Below, piece after piece: positions 47,521 through 62,742 of a DNA stretch of 64,000 nt. A program made the translations under genes and the position numbers. The notes under the pieces were generated by a model. That model saw only the letters and a program-made list of their open reading frames with translations. It was not told the DNA's origin and did not search any database. The first letter of the stretch is position 1; every line of letters starts with the position of its first letter. This DNA is from Pseudisothecium myosuroides (lineage: Eukaryota; Streptophyta; Bryopsida; Hypnales; Lembophyllaceae), in NCBI GenBank assembly GCA_951799445.1, contig OX637296.1:23436001-23500000 (forward strand), written 5' to 3'.

Positions 47521-48266
47521 CCCCTAAATGACGGACCTATAACCACTGATTTCAAACCTCAGTGTGTATTGCTCAATTTGCTGCCATTTTGCGACTAGAT
47601 ATTTATGAAAAAATTTATATTTATTTTTCAGAGATGAAACTACATGTCTTCTTTACTTCACAAAAAATTTAGATTTTTTTGTGGAAAATTATTTTTTTAA
47701 AGATTTTTTGAAGAAAAAGTGAAGAAAAATCATATTAAATAGAAAATTATTTCATAAAATCTGAAAATTCCACCATGTGTGTATATTACAATGACAAACA
47801 TCATGGTGTAAACTCAATTTCCGTGTCATGCTATAATTAGAAAATAATAGACATTGAAAATACACCCAAAGTTCAAATTGCAATAAAATATGCAATATTA
47901 GAAATTTTTTCAAAATTCAAATTGGAGTAGAAACTAGAATAGATGACTTGCATTTTGTTAGTTGGACTCAAACTCAAAAAATATCATTTTTGCGGAGAAA
48001 TTTCAGATTTAGAGCAAGGAGCAACAACTTCCCAAAATACTCTAAAATAGCATATTTTGTGATCCGTTTTTTTCAAATAACTTCTCATTTTCGTGAAGAC
48101 AAACATTTGAAAGAGTACAAACTCAATTGGATACTCTTCATAACCCAATATGAAAGGTCAACAAGGGAAACGAGGATGAAAAAATGCTTTGGAACTTTTA
48201 TTAGCTCAACAATGTTGTCATCGGAACGCCACGGAATGGCGTCCGCGGCATTCCAGGGTTAAGGGG
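47521..48266. mobile_element. TTAA-flanked element of a second subfamily, 746 bp (copy D)
   Basis: CCCCTAAATGACGG follows TTAA (47517-47520), and the right end ccagggttaagggg precedes TTAA (48267-48270). The interior differs from copy A but matches 57010-57125 plus 57600-57960 (for example gatgaaactacatgtc, ggagtagaaactagaa, gttagttggactcaaac). The insertion sits at the very end of the region I assign to the 3' flank of the cytidylyltransferase gene. Non-coding. Confidence 0.6.
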
Positions 48267-48270
48267 TTAA

Positions 48271-49194
48271 GACCCTACAAGTACCTTATGATCCCAGTTT
48301 GACAAAAGGCCAGCAAACCAGCATTGCTCAATTAAACGAGGCAGATACGTACAGTAGATGAGAACTACTGAAGCCGACGGAGCAGCTGGTCTTGCCATAC
48401 CCGGGATGACAGCGATCCTGAACAAGGCAGACGAAATCATGCAAACCACAGACCGCTTGAAATAAGTAAGTTAACACGTCAAATGCTCCTGAACACTGCC
48501 GGATCTAGTTCGAACCAACAGCACGTAAGTTACACATCACGAAGAAGCCCGTTACAGCTGGGAATTCAGACATCAACAATGTCTTGACATTTCGGGACAA
48601 ATCTTTTCAAACAGAGTGGGATAACACGTTCCGTCGGAAAAAAACCAAAAATTCAGGGCAATGTACCCTGTAAACATCGGATGACTAAATCAAAAAAATT
48701 GGAGAAAAATGGAAGATTTATTACCAAAGCAAGCTTTCTAATAACCAGGCAAATCAACAATTATAACATACTCGTACAGATTCTTAAATTATCTTGGAGA
48801 TATGTACACGTCGGTAATCTCCACTCTTCATAATTTTGATGAGCTGACCCACAAGCACTATGGTAAGTAGAGGAGGTACACATAGCAAACAGCTTGCTGA
48901 GCAAACATTAACAAGAATAACTTTAATTGAAACTCAGAATGTCAGGAACATGACAGTGAGAAAAACGGTTAGGCTCGCGTCCAGAGACTTCTTGTGTAAT
49001 TCTCTGGTAATGAGCCAAACGTCGACAGAGAACAAAATTTACCCGCGTATTCAACTATTTCTTGTCTAAACATAAAAGAACGTTTCCTAACCTCATGTAA
49101 CAGTTGTAAACTTGAAGGTAATGCATAATAACAAGCCACCTTCGCAAGTCTCAACGTTTTAAGAATACAAACTAATTAGCCGCAATGACATCTC
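48271..49194 (-). other. 3' flank/UTR region of the cytidylyltransferase gene
   Basis: Moderate GC compared with the AT-rich DNA beyond 48260; no separate gene is supported. The minus frame 48267-48449 lies here and has no motif. The compositional break at the TTAA element suggests that the original gene flank was cut there by the insertion. Confidence 0.35.
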
Positions 49195-52152
<2,958 letters not shown>

Positions 52153-52850
52153 CCGCACACTCTCGTCCCCGAACGAATCTATCGCTTCTCTTTTTCGCTC
52201 CTCTCTTCTCAAATCCCCGATCCGTTAACCAAAAATCAAACAAGATCTCGTCCCTTCCACAAAGAACCTCCTCCAAGATCGCGAAAAAAAAATTTTTAAG
52301 ATCACCAGAAGCCCGCTTGCACGTCGTTCCCGTGCCTCCACACCAAACGCGCTCGTTACAAAAGCTTAGAATCCCGTAGAAACGCCAACTACCAGCGGCG
52401 TCGGTGCTGATGAAACTCCAAGAAAACAAGTGCGCCCGGCCTGCGGAAGTAAAACTTAACTTACGATTTGCAGTGCATCACAAGAGATGAAGGCTGAAGA
52501 AAAAGCATCGATATACAGTGATTCCGCTCTCACTACTCAACACCTGCACTGGAAGAAGCCCGCCTGGCTACGAGGACGTCATATAGCCACCAAGCTCGAC
52601 ATAGCGTTGCTTGCTTAAAAACCTCGGAAGCTTCCGTCGTCGGTCGACGTCGTCGTCTTCTTCGAACGAAAAAGAGGAAAAAACACGGGAGAAAAAGAAA
52701 AAGCAAATCGGCCAATGGGTGGGGTGACAATTGGAGCCGATATTTATAAATCTTTTTTCTTTTGCTGAGTAAGGGTAGTTGCCGAGGGGAGGGAGTCCTG
52801 CCTTGGGAATTGGGAAATATTTGACACTTCCAACTAACTTTCGGGCATGA
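52153..52850 (-). promoter_or_regulatory. Promoter and 5' leader of the cytidylyltransferase gene
   Basis: On the minus strand tttataaatat at about 52740-52750 is a candidate TATA box, which puts transcription start near 52715. A CCAAT/ATTGG pair lies at about 52713-52735. The leader of about 550 nt is GC-rich and contains ct-rich tracts. The TTG-initiated extension of the frame to 52212 is unlikely to be used, because ATG 52152 is the first ATG in frame. Confidence 0.45.
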
Positions 52851-53560
52851 GATCTCACTGGTTGAGGATTTATTTTAGGATCAGTATTAGAGAATCATAC
52901 ATAATCATAATATTTTATTTAGTTACATTAGGTTGTTTGTTCCTAAGGAATAAAAAGAAGGGGAAAATGGGAAAAAAAAAAGGGAAAAAAATAGAGTTAA
53001 TTGTAAAGTGGGAGGAAACAAGTTTTTTTTTTCCTTTCAACTGTGAAGTCCCAAGGTCATTTTCAATGCAAAAAAAAAATTTAAAAAAATTTAAAAAAAT
53101 TTAAAAAAATTTAAAAAAATTGTATACCTAACTAACTTAAGGAATCCTTTACTGAACTAGTATGAGAATGTTTGGAATAAATTTTAAACACTTTGACCAT
53201 ATTGATCACAAGATATAAGTGTTTAAAGTGAACAAGACAGGTCTTTTTTTCATAGCTAGATTAGATATAAGGCTTTGAATCCTCTTAAGTTAAAATTCTT
53301 GAATTAAAGATTTTGAATTTAAATTTTTTTATGTTGAAAAATTGAGTTGAGAATTCAGATAATAAATTCAAAAAAATACCATGTAATTTTTATTATTAAG
53401 AAAATTAACAAGTTGAAGTAGGTACAAAATAGAAGATTAAACTAAATTGAAGATAACTCTAAAGATGCTTTACACCTAGAAGCTAGACAATTCTCCTTGA
53501 GGTTGATTGCACAAATTCAATTATACCTATATTTAGCCTTTAAAAAATATTCTTTTTAAA
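52851..53560 (-). mobile_element. Fragment of the TTAA-type element family (copy F)
   Basis: From about 53030 the sequence (gaagtcccaagg, actagtatgagaatg, tttgaccatattgatcacaa, aattgagttgagaatt, gaagtaggtacaaaatagaag) parallels copy E in the same orientation to about 53510, then stops, so it is truncated. The left end is decayed. A (aatttaaaaa)n tract lies at 53080-53120. 52851-53029 is A-rich with no gene. Confidence 0.5.
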
Positions 53561-55313
53561 TGCCAAATTTGATGAAATTGGAATAAATAATATATATTTA
53601 TACAAATATAAGAAAAAATATGCAAAAATTCAAGAAAAATTCAGGCACTAAAGAATTAAGTGCTCAACCTAAAGATTGAATGTTTATGGTTAAGGTTGAA
53701 ATTATGTATTGAATAATTAATTATAGTTGGCAAATGTGATTAAAAATATGTTTAAAAACAAAACATATATTTTTTCCCTTACAATTTGTTTTTGAAAAAA
53801 ATAATATCCCAACAATTCCGGTCCTCTTTTAGAGAAAAAAAAAATATTGACTTTAACCACTAGGGATGGTAGTAAGGTTGTTTTTGTAAGTTTATAATAA
53901 ATATTTGAAACTCTTTCTCAACATATCTATATTACTAAATCATATGGAGCATTCTTTCTTCTTTCCATTATATGATATTTCTTCAAGAGTCCTAAATAAA
54001 TATTATTTAGATGACGTGCACTTTTCTAACATTCATCATCCAGTAGGTGGATGGTTGAGTGATTAGGAGCTAATAAATAGGTTTTCAAAGTTAGAGAAAT
54101 TGGTCCAACAAAGAATTTGAAATTTAAAACTAAATTAAATGGAGAGAAAAAATAATCGACGTGAACATTGATATAAGTTATTAATAAGGGTGAAAACTTA
54201 TTGTCACCTACAAAAATGGTATCACAATATGATTTTTTTTTCCTAAATGGTAAAATACATCAACATTTTACCTTAAAATTGTTCAATTATTTAAAAAAAA
54301 TAGCATAGCTATTGGTAAATTAGTGACACACGCACTAATATGACATTTCAATGAAGGTACATGATGATTTGGCACATGTCATATGAGCAATACTAACAAA
54401 ACATCTTAAAACTCTAAAGGAAAATTTTTAAGTGGTGTCCAAATGGAATTTAGATATGGTCTTATAAAGTCCAATTGTAAATATGCATCCGCTTTAAAGA
54501 AATGAGGAAATTATCTCCATTCAATAACGGGATCAAATATTTTTATTGTTGAAGAAAAGAAAAGGGTAGATGGGTTGCTTGTACTATATTATTATTCTAC
54601 TTTTGAAATTTGGTAAATATTTAACTAATATAATATAGTATGCAATGTTTCTCAAATCAAATTTATTTAAAAAAAATATGATTTCTATTATTAAAGTCTG
54701 ATTTTGAAGGAATGAAATTCTATTGACCTTAACAAGTAGAGCCCAAAAAACATTTTTTTCTAACTTCATATGCGTTAATCTTGTAGTTTATTGCTAATTA
54801 TTGTTCATCATTGGTAAGATTTCATAGTTGGTGCAAAGATACAAAATCAATGAGTTAAATTTGAAGATATATGCGTAGATTCCAATAGTTTTGTGATGGC
54901 ACAAGTTAGATAAAGTAGAGATACAAGTTCAAGTGAACTCGAGAGTATTCTAATTGTAAGTTCAATCAAATATTTTTAATACACAAACGTCTTCAAAAAA
55001 CACATCATTCTTTATAATTGCTGTCAAATCCATTTATGTGTAGTTTATTGCATAATTTTTCTTGACATTTTTTTTCTTAATTTACATTCTATTATGAAAA
55101 AATCCACATTATCTAATATTGAATTCTGATAAATTAAAGTTGCATAAATAAATGTCAATATAAGCTCCATTATTTTAATATTTTAACTATGGTTCATAAA
55201 GAATACTAAAATAATGTGATGCAAATCAATATAGTTTTTTTGCACGTGTATTGAGCATACTATCTTATATTGTTTACTATCATTCTTCTAAGTCTCCTAT
55301 ATATGTAAGAAGG
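53561..55313. other. AT-rich intergenic DNA, no gene seen
   Basis: Very AT-rich. No repeat ends or coding frames stand out. Confidence 0.4.
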
Positions 55314-55315
55314 TA

Positions 55316-56106
55316 CACTAAAATTGGTAAATAGTGTTGGGTGATAATTAGTGTTGTTCCCTATTTTTACCCCCCAACACTATTTTCCAACTTATGTGTA
55401 AATAGTGTTGGGGCACTTATCTCCCGCTGTCAAAATCTGCCCCTTCCCTGGCAAACTGTGTTTTCTGCCTCTTGCCGTCATACTCTGGATCTTCCCTGGG
55501 AAAGTGTGTTTTCCGACTCTTCCCGTCAAACTTTGGCCCTTCCCTGGAAAGCTGTTTTTCCACACCTCTTGACGTCCAATTCCTTCTCTAAGAAAGAAGA
55601 GGCTCCTTCCACGGGCGGGGGGGGGGTATATATTTCATGGTTTCCCGCCAATTCCTTTGCCGCTTGATTTCAAATTTCAAACTTCCGTTGCCTATATCTT
55701 TTTTTTGATGTATGTAATTGAACATTGGATGACACCATTGGATTTGTCTTTCTTTCCTCTATTTCCTCTGAAAAATAGTTTTTTTTTTTTGGTCACCACT
55801 TTTTTATTTTAGCATTTTTCAGCATTTTCTCACAGCAATTCAGCAATTTTCAGCAATTCAGCATTTCATTTATTTATTTCAGCATTTCAGCATCTCATTG
55901 TCTATTTCAGCATTTCATTTAGTTCCCATCTAACACTAAATGCACTCTTGTAAAAATTCTGACTCTCTCTGTCATTCATCTGATTTTACTATCGAGTTAA
56001 AATAGTGTTAGATTTGGTAAATAATGATCTAACACTAACCTTGCAAATCACAATTAGTGTTAGGTGGGACAATTAGTGTTGCCAACACTATTTACCAATT
56101 TTAGTG
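55316..56106. mobile_element. 791-bp element with CACTAAAATTGGTAAATAGT ends and subterminal repeats
   Basis: The first 25 bp are repeated exactly inverted at the right end. Near both ends agtgttgg/agtgtta and inverted aacacta words recur many times, as in CACTA transposon subterminal regions. Flanks fit a TA duplication (55314-55315, 56107-56108), while no 3-bp CACTA duplication is visible, so a mariner-type origin stays open. Inside, a 48-bp unit (cttccctgg at 55443, 55491, 55539) repeats three times in an open frame (55341-55667), giving LPWxxVF repeats. Further right are many cagcattt words. No transposase is seen. Confidence 0.65.
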
Positions 56107-56108
56107 TA

Positions 56109-57008
56109 GTGAAAGGTCCTTGAAGATATATAAAGTGAAAAAGCATTTTTAGATTATCATAAGTTATATTGTGTTGGATTCTCTTAGAATGCATTTGTAG
56201 ACACCTATTGTATAAATTTTGAATTTTGAAATCATTGAAAGAGCATGTGACCATAATCATCTCTAGGCTCTCAAAAGTAGATGTTGAACATTTTAGGGTA
56301 AATATTTTAGGAAGGAATCTACAAAGTTTGGTTTTAAAAACAATTTGCACTTCTTTTAATCCTTAAGTTCACAAACCTAAGATAATGAGACTGCTTCTAA
56401 AAAATATAATAAATAATTATAATTCTTCAAAATATTTATATCTTTGATTTATACAAAAAAATGTTTCTTCTTTCCATTGATATTTTAGAAAAATATTTTT
56501 GGATCTTCTTCAATGATTTTTACCACTAAAAAAAAGGTTGAATCACTATGGTATTCATCCAAAAAATGACCCAATTATTGGATGAGTAGATGCATTCTTC
56601 ATCTCTACGTACATGAATCCTAAAGTCATTTGGGCATTCATTGGATATTTTTTTTATCTTCTGTAGTCAATTGCCAAGGATTCAACCATCCACTATGTGG
56701 ATGATCAATGAATGTTGTGAAAAATGTACATAATTTAATTAATATTTATTGAGGAAATTTAAAAGAAATCATGTAGCATATTAATGCAGGAAAAAAAATG
56801 CTCTATGTAAACCTATAATAGAAATATTTGGGACGTTTTAATTATTTTTAATAGAAATATAAAAGCGATCTTTATTATTTTTAGTTTGAATACTTACAAG
56901 TCAAGGGTTTGGAAAATTTGTCAAAATTATTTACATGATTGGTTCACATAGAAAATTCTTTTTTCTTCCCACTTTGATATGTTCCATGATGTTTTTTGAA
57001 GCTACCTT
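56109..57008. other. AT-rich intergenic DNA, no gene seen
   Basis: Nothing recognisable. The minus frame 56060-56350 partly overlaps the element end and lacks motifs. Confidence 0.4.
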
Positions 57009-57960
57009 GACCCCTATATAGGGTGGAGCCTATGACTGTGTAGTCAAATTTGAAAGTCACACACTATATATCTTCTATTTTCTTCAATTGTTTGGTTTTA
57101 TTTTTTAGAGACGAAATCACATGTCTGCTTCTCCAAGGTCGCTTCTCCGAGGGTCTTCCTTGTGGCTAATCTGGATTGCGAGAAATAACAAGGTTTTTTC
57201 TCAAACCCAGTAGCTAAGGGGATTAGTCCAGCACGCCTTGTGGGATGCCTTATTAGACTCAAGTCGTGCAACAGAATTGAAGGTCCAATGCTCTATCTGG
57301 CAAAGCCCTTACAAAGCTGATAGTATTTGGCTCAAATTTGACACGATCTAGCTTCAGTCTCCTATCTTAGCTTCTCATAGCGAGGACTCTATTAAGTGGA
57401 ATAGGATCGGCCCCTCTCGGTGCCACTTTAGCTAGCCTCTCTCTTACTTTGGTCTCTTTACTTTTGCTTCCTTGCTCATATTCTCTTCGTTGTCCAACCT
57501 TTGGGCTTGGTTGTTTTGTATGTGGTTTTTTTAATGCAATGGATTTCTCATTTGTTCAAAAAATAAATAAAAAATAAAAAATCACTCGTTTGTTGTTTGT
57601 CATGAAATTTTCAATCCTTTTAGAAGTTTCAAATTATCATGAATTTTCGAAGAAAAGATAAAAATAAATTCATATTATATACAAACCATTCTAAAAAATC
57701 TAACGTTTTTAGAATAGAAGTGCATTATGGTACTATTGAACATTGTGGTATAAAGAATTTTTTGTGTCATTTCATATTTAGAAACCTGATTATAGATCCT
57801 CAACTTCAAACTTCAGTAAAATGCATTTTTTTTAAGGAATTTTTATAATTTCCAAGTGGAGTGGAAACTACACTTCAAAAACTTCATTTCGTTAGGTTTG
57901 CTCAAAAACAAAAGGAATCCTCATAAATGTCAAATTCAAGTTCTAAGGAAAAAAAGCTCA
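57009..57960. mobile_element. Copy of the D-type TTAA element, interrupted by a LINE
   Basis: 57009-57127 (ttgacccctata..., gtagtcaaatttgaaag, gacgaaatcacatgtc) corresponds to the left part of 47521-48266, and 57590-57960 (ggagtggaaactaca, cgttaggtttgctcaaa) to its right part. The 57128-57587 insert has no counterpart in copy D, so it came later. The right terminus is not identified. Confidence 0.5.
57128..57587 (+). mobile_element. 5'-truncated LINE 3' end
   Basis: On the plus strand SSLWLIWIARNNKVFSQTQ at about 57155-57210 is the WxxWxxRN segment near the C-terminus of plant LINE reverse transcriptases, also seen in the LINE at 35.9-37.4 kb. It is followed by about 300 bp of 3' UTR-like sequence and an A-rich tail (aaataaataaaaaataaa). 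The frame has stops. It was inserted into a D-type element. Confidence 0.65.
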
Positions 57961-58189
57961 AAGTATTGAAATAGATTTGGACAGTCTACCATTTTTTTTT
58001 ATAAATGATATCCCATATAATTTTTTTTTTAAATACTACTAAACTCAATGATGTCATAATGAAAATATATTCTAGCATCAATAAAGTGGCACACAAAAAA
58101 ATTAGATGAAAATCATCCATTCTTTTGTATGCACAAAGATTCATTTGTTTGAGCATGTGAAGGATACCAAAGTGTTTTTCTTTTTGGCG

Positions 58190-58345
58190 ACATGTCACCA
58201 AATTCCAACTCCCTTTGACACATTTCCGCCACTGTGCCTAGCTCCCTCCAAATATTCACCAACAAATGGAGGGCACACAAAGGCTCCACTATTCACCTAT
58301 AGTGCAAAAAAAAAATCCTGAACCAAACGTCCTCGACCATCCTTC
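58190..58345 (-). mobile_element. Small LINE remnant
   Basis: 58230-58345 (cactgtgcctagctccctcc, aatattcacc, ggagggcacac) parallels 36365-36450 of the larger LINE (cactgcgcctggctccctcc, aaattcacc, gggagggcacgc) in the same orientation. Only about 150 bp are recognisable. 57961-58189 before it is AT-rich without a gene. Confidence 0.5.
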
Positions 58346-59497
58346 CCAGGTCTAATGAATACTTATTAGTACAAATTTGAAAACATTCATCATCCACCCA
58401 ATGCATGGTTGAGCATGCCCCGGTCCAAAATCCAAAAACCCCAAACCCAAAAACCGCATCAAAATACTCCCAAGCCATGAATATTCAAACCAAATGAAGG
58501 AATCTTCAAGCCTTCGAAAAAAGAAAAAGGAGCGGGGCACCCATGCCGTGGCAAAGGACCCCGAGCGCGTGACAACTGGTAGTGTGGACAACTGGGCGAC
58601 GATGACTCATCCAGTCATCCCCCGCCACGGCCTCCTTCGGCGCCACGTATTGCGCTGCCGTCGCCTTTCCACATGGGATCCGCCGCTCGGTCGGCGTGGC
58701 AGGATCGGATGAAAAACAAGTCCTCATCCATGGATGAAAACAAGTTCGGATGGACAGAATTCATGCAGAGATTTTCCTGTCGGTGCTCCTTTGAAATGGC
58801 TGGCTGGTGAGCAGGCGGGCGGAGTCAGTCCAAGTGTCCAATGGACTGCTTCAACATGAATTTCGGGCTTTTCTTTCTTAATGAAAGCCGGTGGCAATAA
58901 ATTTGTGGACCGCCCAGTGGCACTGGATTGCCTGAATTTCTGGGCCCTGAAAAATTATGCGCCCATTGGTACATTGGTATTACTTAATATTATTATTATT
59001 ATTATTCAGATTAAAAAAAAGTTCCCACGAGGCAATTTGAAAGAGGGAGAATATGGTATCTACGGAATTTGTCCATGTGTTTCAAGAAAGAAAAAGAAAA
59101 AAAGAGGGAAGATATTCAGCCTTGGTGGCTAAAAGTATACTACCTCTATTTTTGAATACGGTAATACACGTGTTTCTTTAGTATTTACAAAGGAAACACA
59201 AGGAAATAACAAGGAAGTATGCTTCAAGAGGTTTATAGCATTGTCTATCGATGAAATATGGGCCCCTTTTTGCATCATTGCAAAGGTGATCCCTTGCAAT
59301 GAACAATATTGTCTTATTGATGGCTCTTCAACCAATCCCGATCCTTGAATTAATTGTTGAGTACCTCTCAAGCATCTAACAAAACATCATACCTTCCAAG
59401 CATAGGGAAGATAGTTGTCTTGGTATACATTGTTATATTTGATCCTCGAAGCATTGGTTTGCTTTTTGCGTAAGATCCTACTCAAACTTTTGCTCAC
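58346..59497. other. Intergenic DNA with a GC-rich, CpG-rich patch at 58520-58710
   Basis: The GC-rich patch could be a remnant of a transferred or TE-borne segment or of a dead exon; frames on both strands lack a recognisable domain. (tat)n occurs at about 58988-59006. The rest is anonymous. Confidence 0.35.
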
Positions 59498-59712
59498 ACG
59501 TAGCTATTGTCAATAATGAGAGCTTCCTCCTCTTTGGTCCTACTGGGTAACTTCCTCACATGTAACTTTTGTCAATGCAAAGCTTCTTCTTCTTTGATTT
59601 AGAGACAACAAGCATGTTTCCTTGATAAGAAGAATTGGCTATTTTTCAAGGGGATGGGATTGACTCTAGGCCAAAAGATAGGAGACTTTGCATTGACAAT
59701 AGCTACATGTCA
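59498..59712. repeat. Inverted-repeat unit with acgtagctattgtcaat ends
   Basis: cacgtagctattgtcaataatg at about 59499 is mirrored by cattgacaatagctacatg ending near 59708. A direct variant (acatgtaacttttgtcaatgc) lies inside, and a diverged relative occurs at 19310-19340. It is a probable non-autonomous element. No target duplication was fixed. Confidence 0.45.
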
Positions 59713-60055
59713 AAAAGTTTGACCAGGGGTTTACTTGAAAAGTGAACTAGTGTTATAGGGACACTAACTTTTATAGTGAAGTGTTTTGTTTCATTTATTT
59801 TTAGTAGTGCAAAAAGTGATCTTCGTTTAACAAATGAAGCTAATTATGGGCATGGATGGAAAATGAATAATATGAATGAAAATATTTTTTTGAATTTAAC
59901 AGGCATAATTTTAATTGCTAAGCTCTTGTATCATTGTCTATTGTTGAAGATTGAACAAGAAAGTCAAATACATGTAGACATTGACATTGACATGTTGATG
60001 TAATTAATTTTGTAAAAAATAAAAGGAAGACAAGAAATGGCTTGAGAAATAAATT
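59713..60055. other. AT-rich spacer, no gene seen
   Basis: The 75-codon frame at 59776-60003 is low-complexity. Nothing recognised. Confidence 0.4.
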
Positions 60056-60059
60056 TTAA

Positions 60060-60982
60060 CCCCTAAAGGACCAGCATGCGTTTTTCGGTAGTATAGAAAT
60101 TTTGGATAGGTACATGCGGCTAGAGATTTCCATATTTTGGGCTGAAATTTTAAGACAAGGTGGGGACGAGGAATATCTTTCATATGCACCAAATTTCATG
60201 ACATTTGGAAATAGAAGTCAAAAGTTATGGTCTAATATGTTACTTTTTTCGTAATTGGGCAGTTCGGGCAAATCAGAAAAAATCACTTTTTTTGAAAACA
60301 AAAATTTGAAATTGGTTTTCTAGAGTTTTAAATACATGGAAAGCTTTGAATCATTCCGTTTCGTCCCATGAGTCAAAAGTTATGAGGAATTTTAGTTTGC
60401 AAGCAGTTATGGATTTCCTACTCTAAAATAAACTTTGAAGTCGTTTATTTCACTCAATTTTCAATATTTTTTGAAAAAGATAAAATCATAAGATGTAAAT
60501 TGTTTATAACAACATTACAACCATTGGGATTGACATTTTTCAATTCCATAATTAAATTCTTAACAATTTAGTATTTTGAATCATTATCTATTTCTTTCTA
60601 CTTACTATTTTTTTTCTATATGTTGTACAATTCCAAATGACTTGAAAATTTTCAAGCATGTAAAAACTTGTTTAGAAAAAAGAATCCAAAGAAGCACTAC
60701 CATTTTGAACATTTTTTCATAGAAAAGTGAGCTTGTTAAGTGCAGCTGCCCGGTTTTTTGTAGGGCCAAAAAAAGGATTTTTGTCAATTCAAACGCTAAT
60801 ATCTTGCAATCCACACGGTGGAAATTTCTGAAATTTTTTCCACATCTTTTCAAGCTAGTGTACTACAAGATCCTACGGTTATATGTGTCAAAAAAAGTTT
60901 TTTTTCAAAAATTTGGTACTTGTATTGAAAATGGCAGTTTTTGAGCAATTTCAGGAAAAACATAGTCATGGAACTTTAGGGG
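60060..60982 (+). mobile_element. TTAA-flanked non-autonomous element, 923 bp (copy B)
   Basis: CCCCTAAAGGACC follows TTAA (60056-60059), and gaactttagggg precedes TTAA (60983-60986), giving a near-perfect 11-bp inverted end. Length, orientation and internal word order (ggaaagctttgaatcattcc, atcttgcaatccacacggt, ctagtgtactacaagatcct, gaaaatggcagttttgag) match copy A. Its intact ends suggest it is one of the younger copies. Non-coding. Confidence 0.75.
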
Positions 60983-60986
60983 TTAA

Positions 60987-62738
60987 AATGGGGCTCGAAG
61001 TAAATTACTCAAGGAAAAATGTAATTTAGAACCATCGAATAAGTCAAAGTGACTAGTGTAATATGGGAGAAATTTAAAGTAATCGTTCAAATTGCTACCA
61101 TTAAAACTATACTAAGATCATCAATTTAAGAACCTTAATTACTATAATAAAAAATTTACATTATCCAAAGAATTTTTTTCTATAAATGAGTCTAAATTCA
61201 CCTTCTTTCAGAATCTTAAAATTTCTTAATGCAAAAGTGTTCACTTTTATATTTAATTGTCTTTTCATGAAATCAAATGTGGTTGTTTGATAAAGCACCA
61301 TTTTTAGGGACAGAGGGCTTAATTAATTAAAAAATATTAAATTGCCTAAAGAGAAATATTCTACAATTTTCAGATATTGAAAATCCAACAAATTAATAAA
61401 TTGAAGAAGATACATTGGAATCATCTACTCAAGAACAAAAGGTCATGTTTGTGTGTTATTTTCTCCATGTTGGTAATTATATTTTTGTTTTTTGCATGAA
61501 CCTTGATGATTTAGTGCTATCATAATTGTTAAATAATATTATAGTCATCTATTGACTATCTAACTTTGGGCAATGTTTTTATGCAACAAAAGTTATTCCT
61601 CAAAAAAATTCAATATTAATGTTGAATATTCATGTTATAAAAGTCAAGGTATAATTATTTTATGCCAAGGTCATGTATGATATTGATTTTTAAGAGACTA
61701 AAAATAATCTAAAGAAAATTTTTTTGGGTTGTTACTTTAGTGACATGCTTCTAGTATTGAAGTTTTTTCAAGGAACCTTTTATTGTCTTTTAACATGGAA
61801 CAATGCAAAGCTCCTTTAAAACCTTTCAACAACCAACAAAAACAATAAAAGTAATTGTAGAGAGTTGTTCCACGAGAAATAGCCTTGGTAATGATAAGAA
61901 AGGAAGCAAACAAATTAACAAATGATGAAGATTGATCCAAAAATATTGTATGCCAAGACTGTATATAGAGATATAGATATATACAAAACCTTAAATGTAC
62001 ATAGTAAAAGATACGGAACATGCATTTATAATAAAAGATATGGAGCTTGTAAAAACAAATTGATTACAAAAAATACAAGAGGTAGAAATTACTACATTAG
62101 AGAAATTCAAATATGGTAATATCTACTCTTGTAAAAATTGAAATAGAAGATTAGATATTAAGCCTTCATTTGGTACAACATTCTTGAAGACCCTAAGAGC
62201 ATTGCCATCACAGGCCAACTTCCTACCCATACGGTAGATTGAAATTGAGTTTTTTTTTTCATGTGACAACATCATCCCCATAGCGTCTTGCTAAATTGGC
62301 TTTGTACATGCCAACATCCGTGAAATGAGCAAAAATTCAATTCCATTTTTTGTTTTTCTTCTTAAAATTGCTAAATCCAACCACAACCAAAAAGTATAGG
62401 AAAAGATTTGATTAGGCACATTGGAGAATTAGATCAAGCTCTGCAAGTTGAATAACCTAAAGGTTTTATAGCCAAGCCTAGTTTGTGACTAGACTGCGGC
62501 TACATTGGGGATCAATTCTAAACTCTAAAGACATTCTATAAGACAAATGTACAAATTGCTTCTTCAATGTGCCAATTGCATTTGTCCATATACCAAAAGT
62601 TAATGTATTAAGGAGTAGATACTTCTAGAACCTTATGTGATTCCAACTTCAAAATTCATAAAAGGCCCCAAAATATGAAACAACTTGGATTAGATGCCAA
62701 TCCCATTTATCTTTCAAAGAAAATTTATTGAAAATTAT
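60987..62738. other. AT-rich intergenic DNA, no gene seen
   Basis: No convincing coding frame or repeat end in this interval. Confidence 0.4.
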
Positions 62739-62742
62739 TTAA

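Noticed and set aside
48860..49154. Short frames on both strands next to the cytidylyltransferase stop codon
   Set aside because: They lie in the 3' flank, have no motif and do not connect to the exons by acceptable splice sites.
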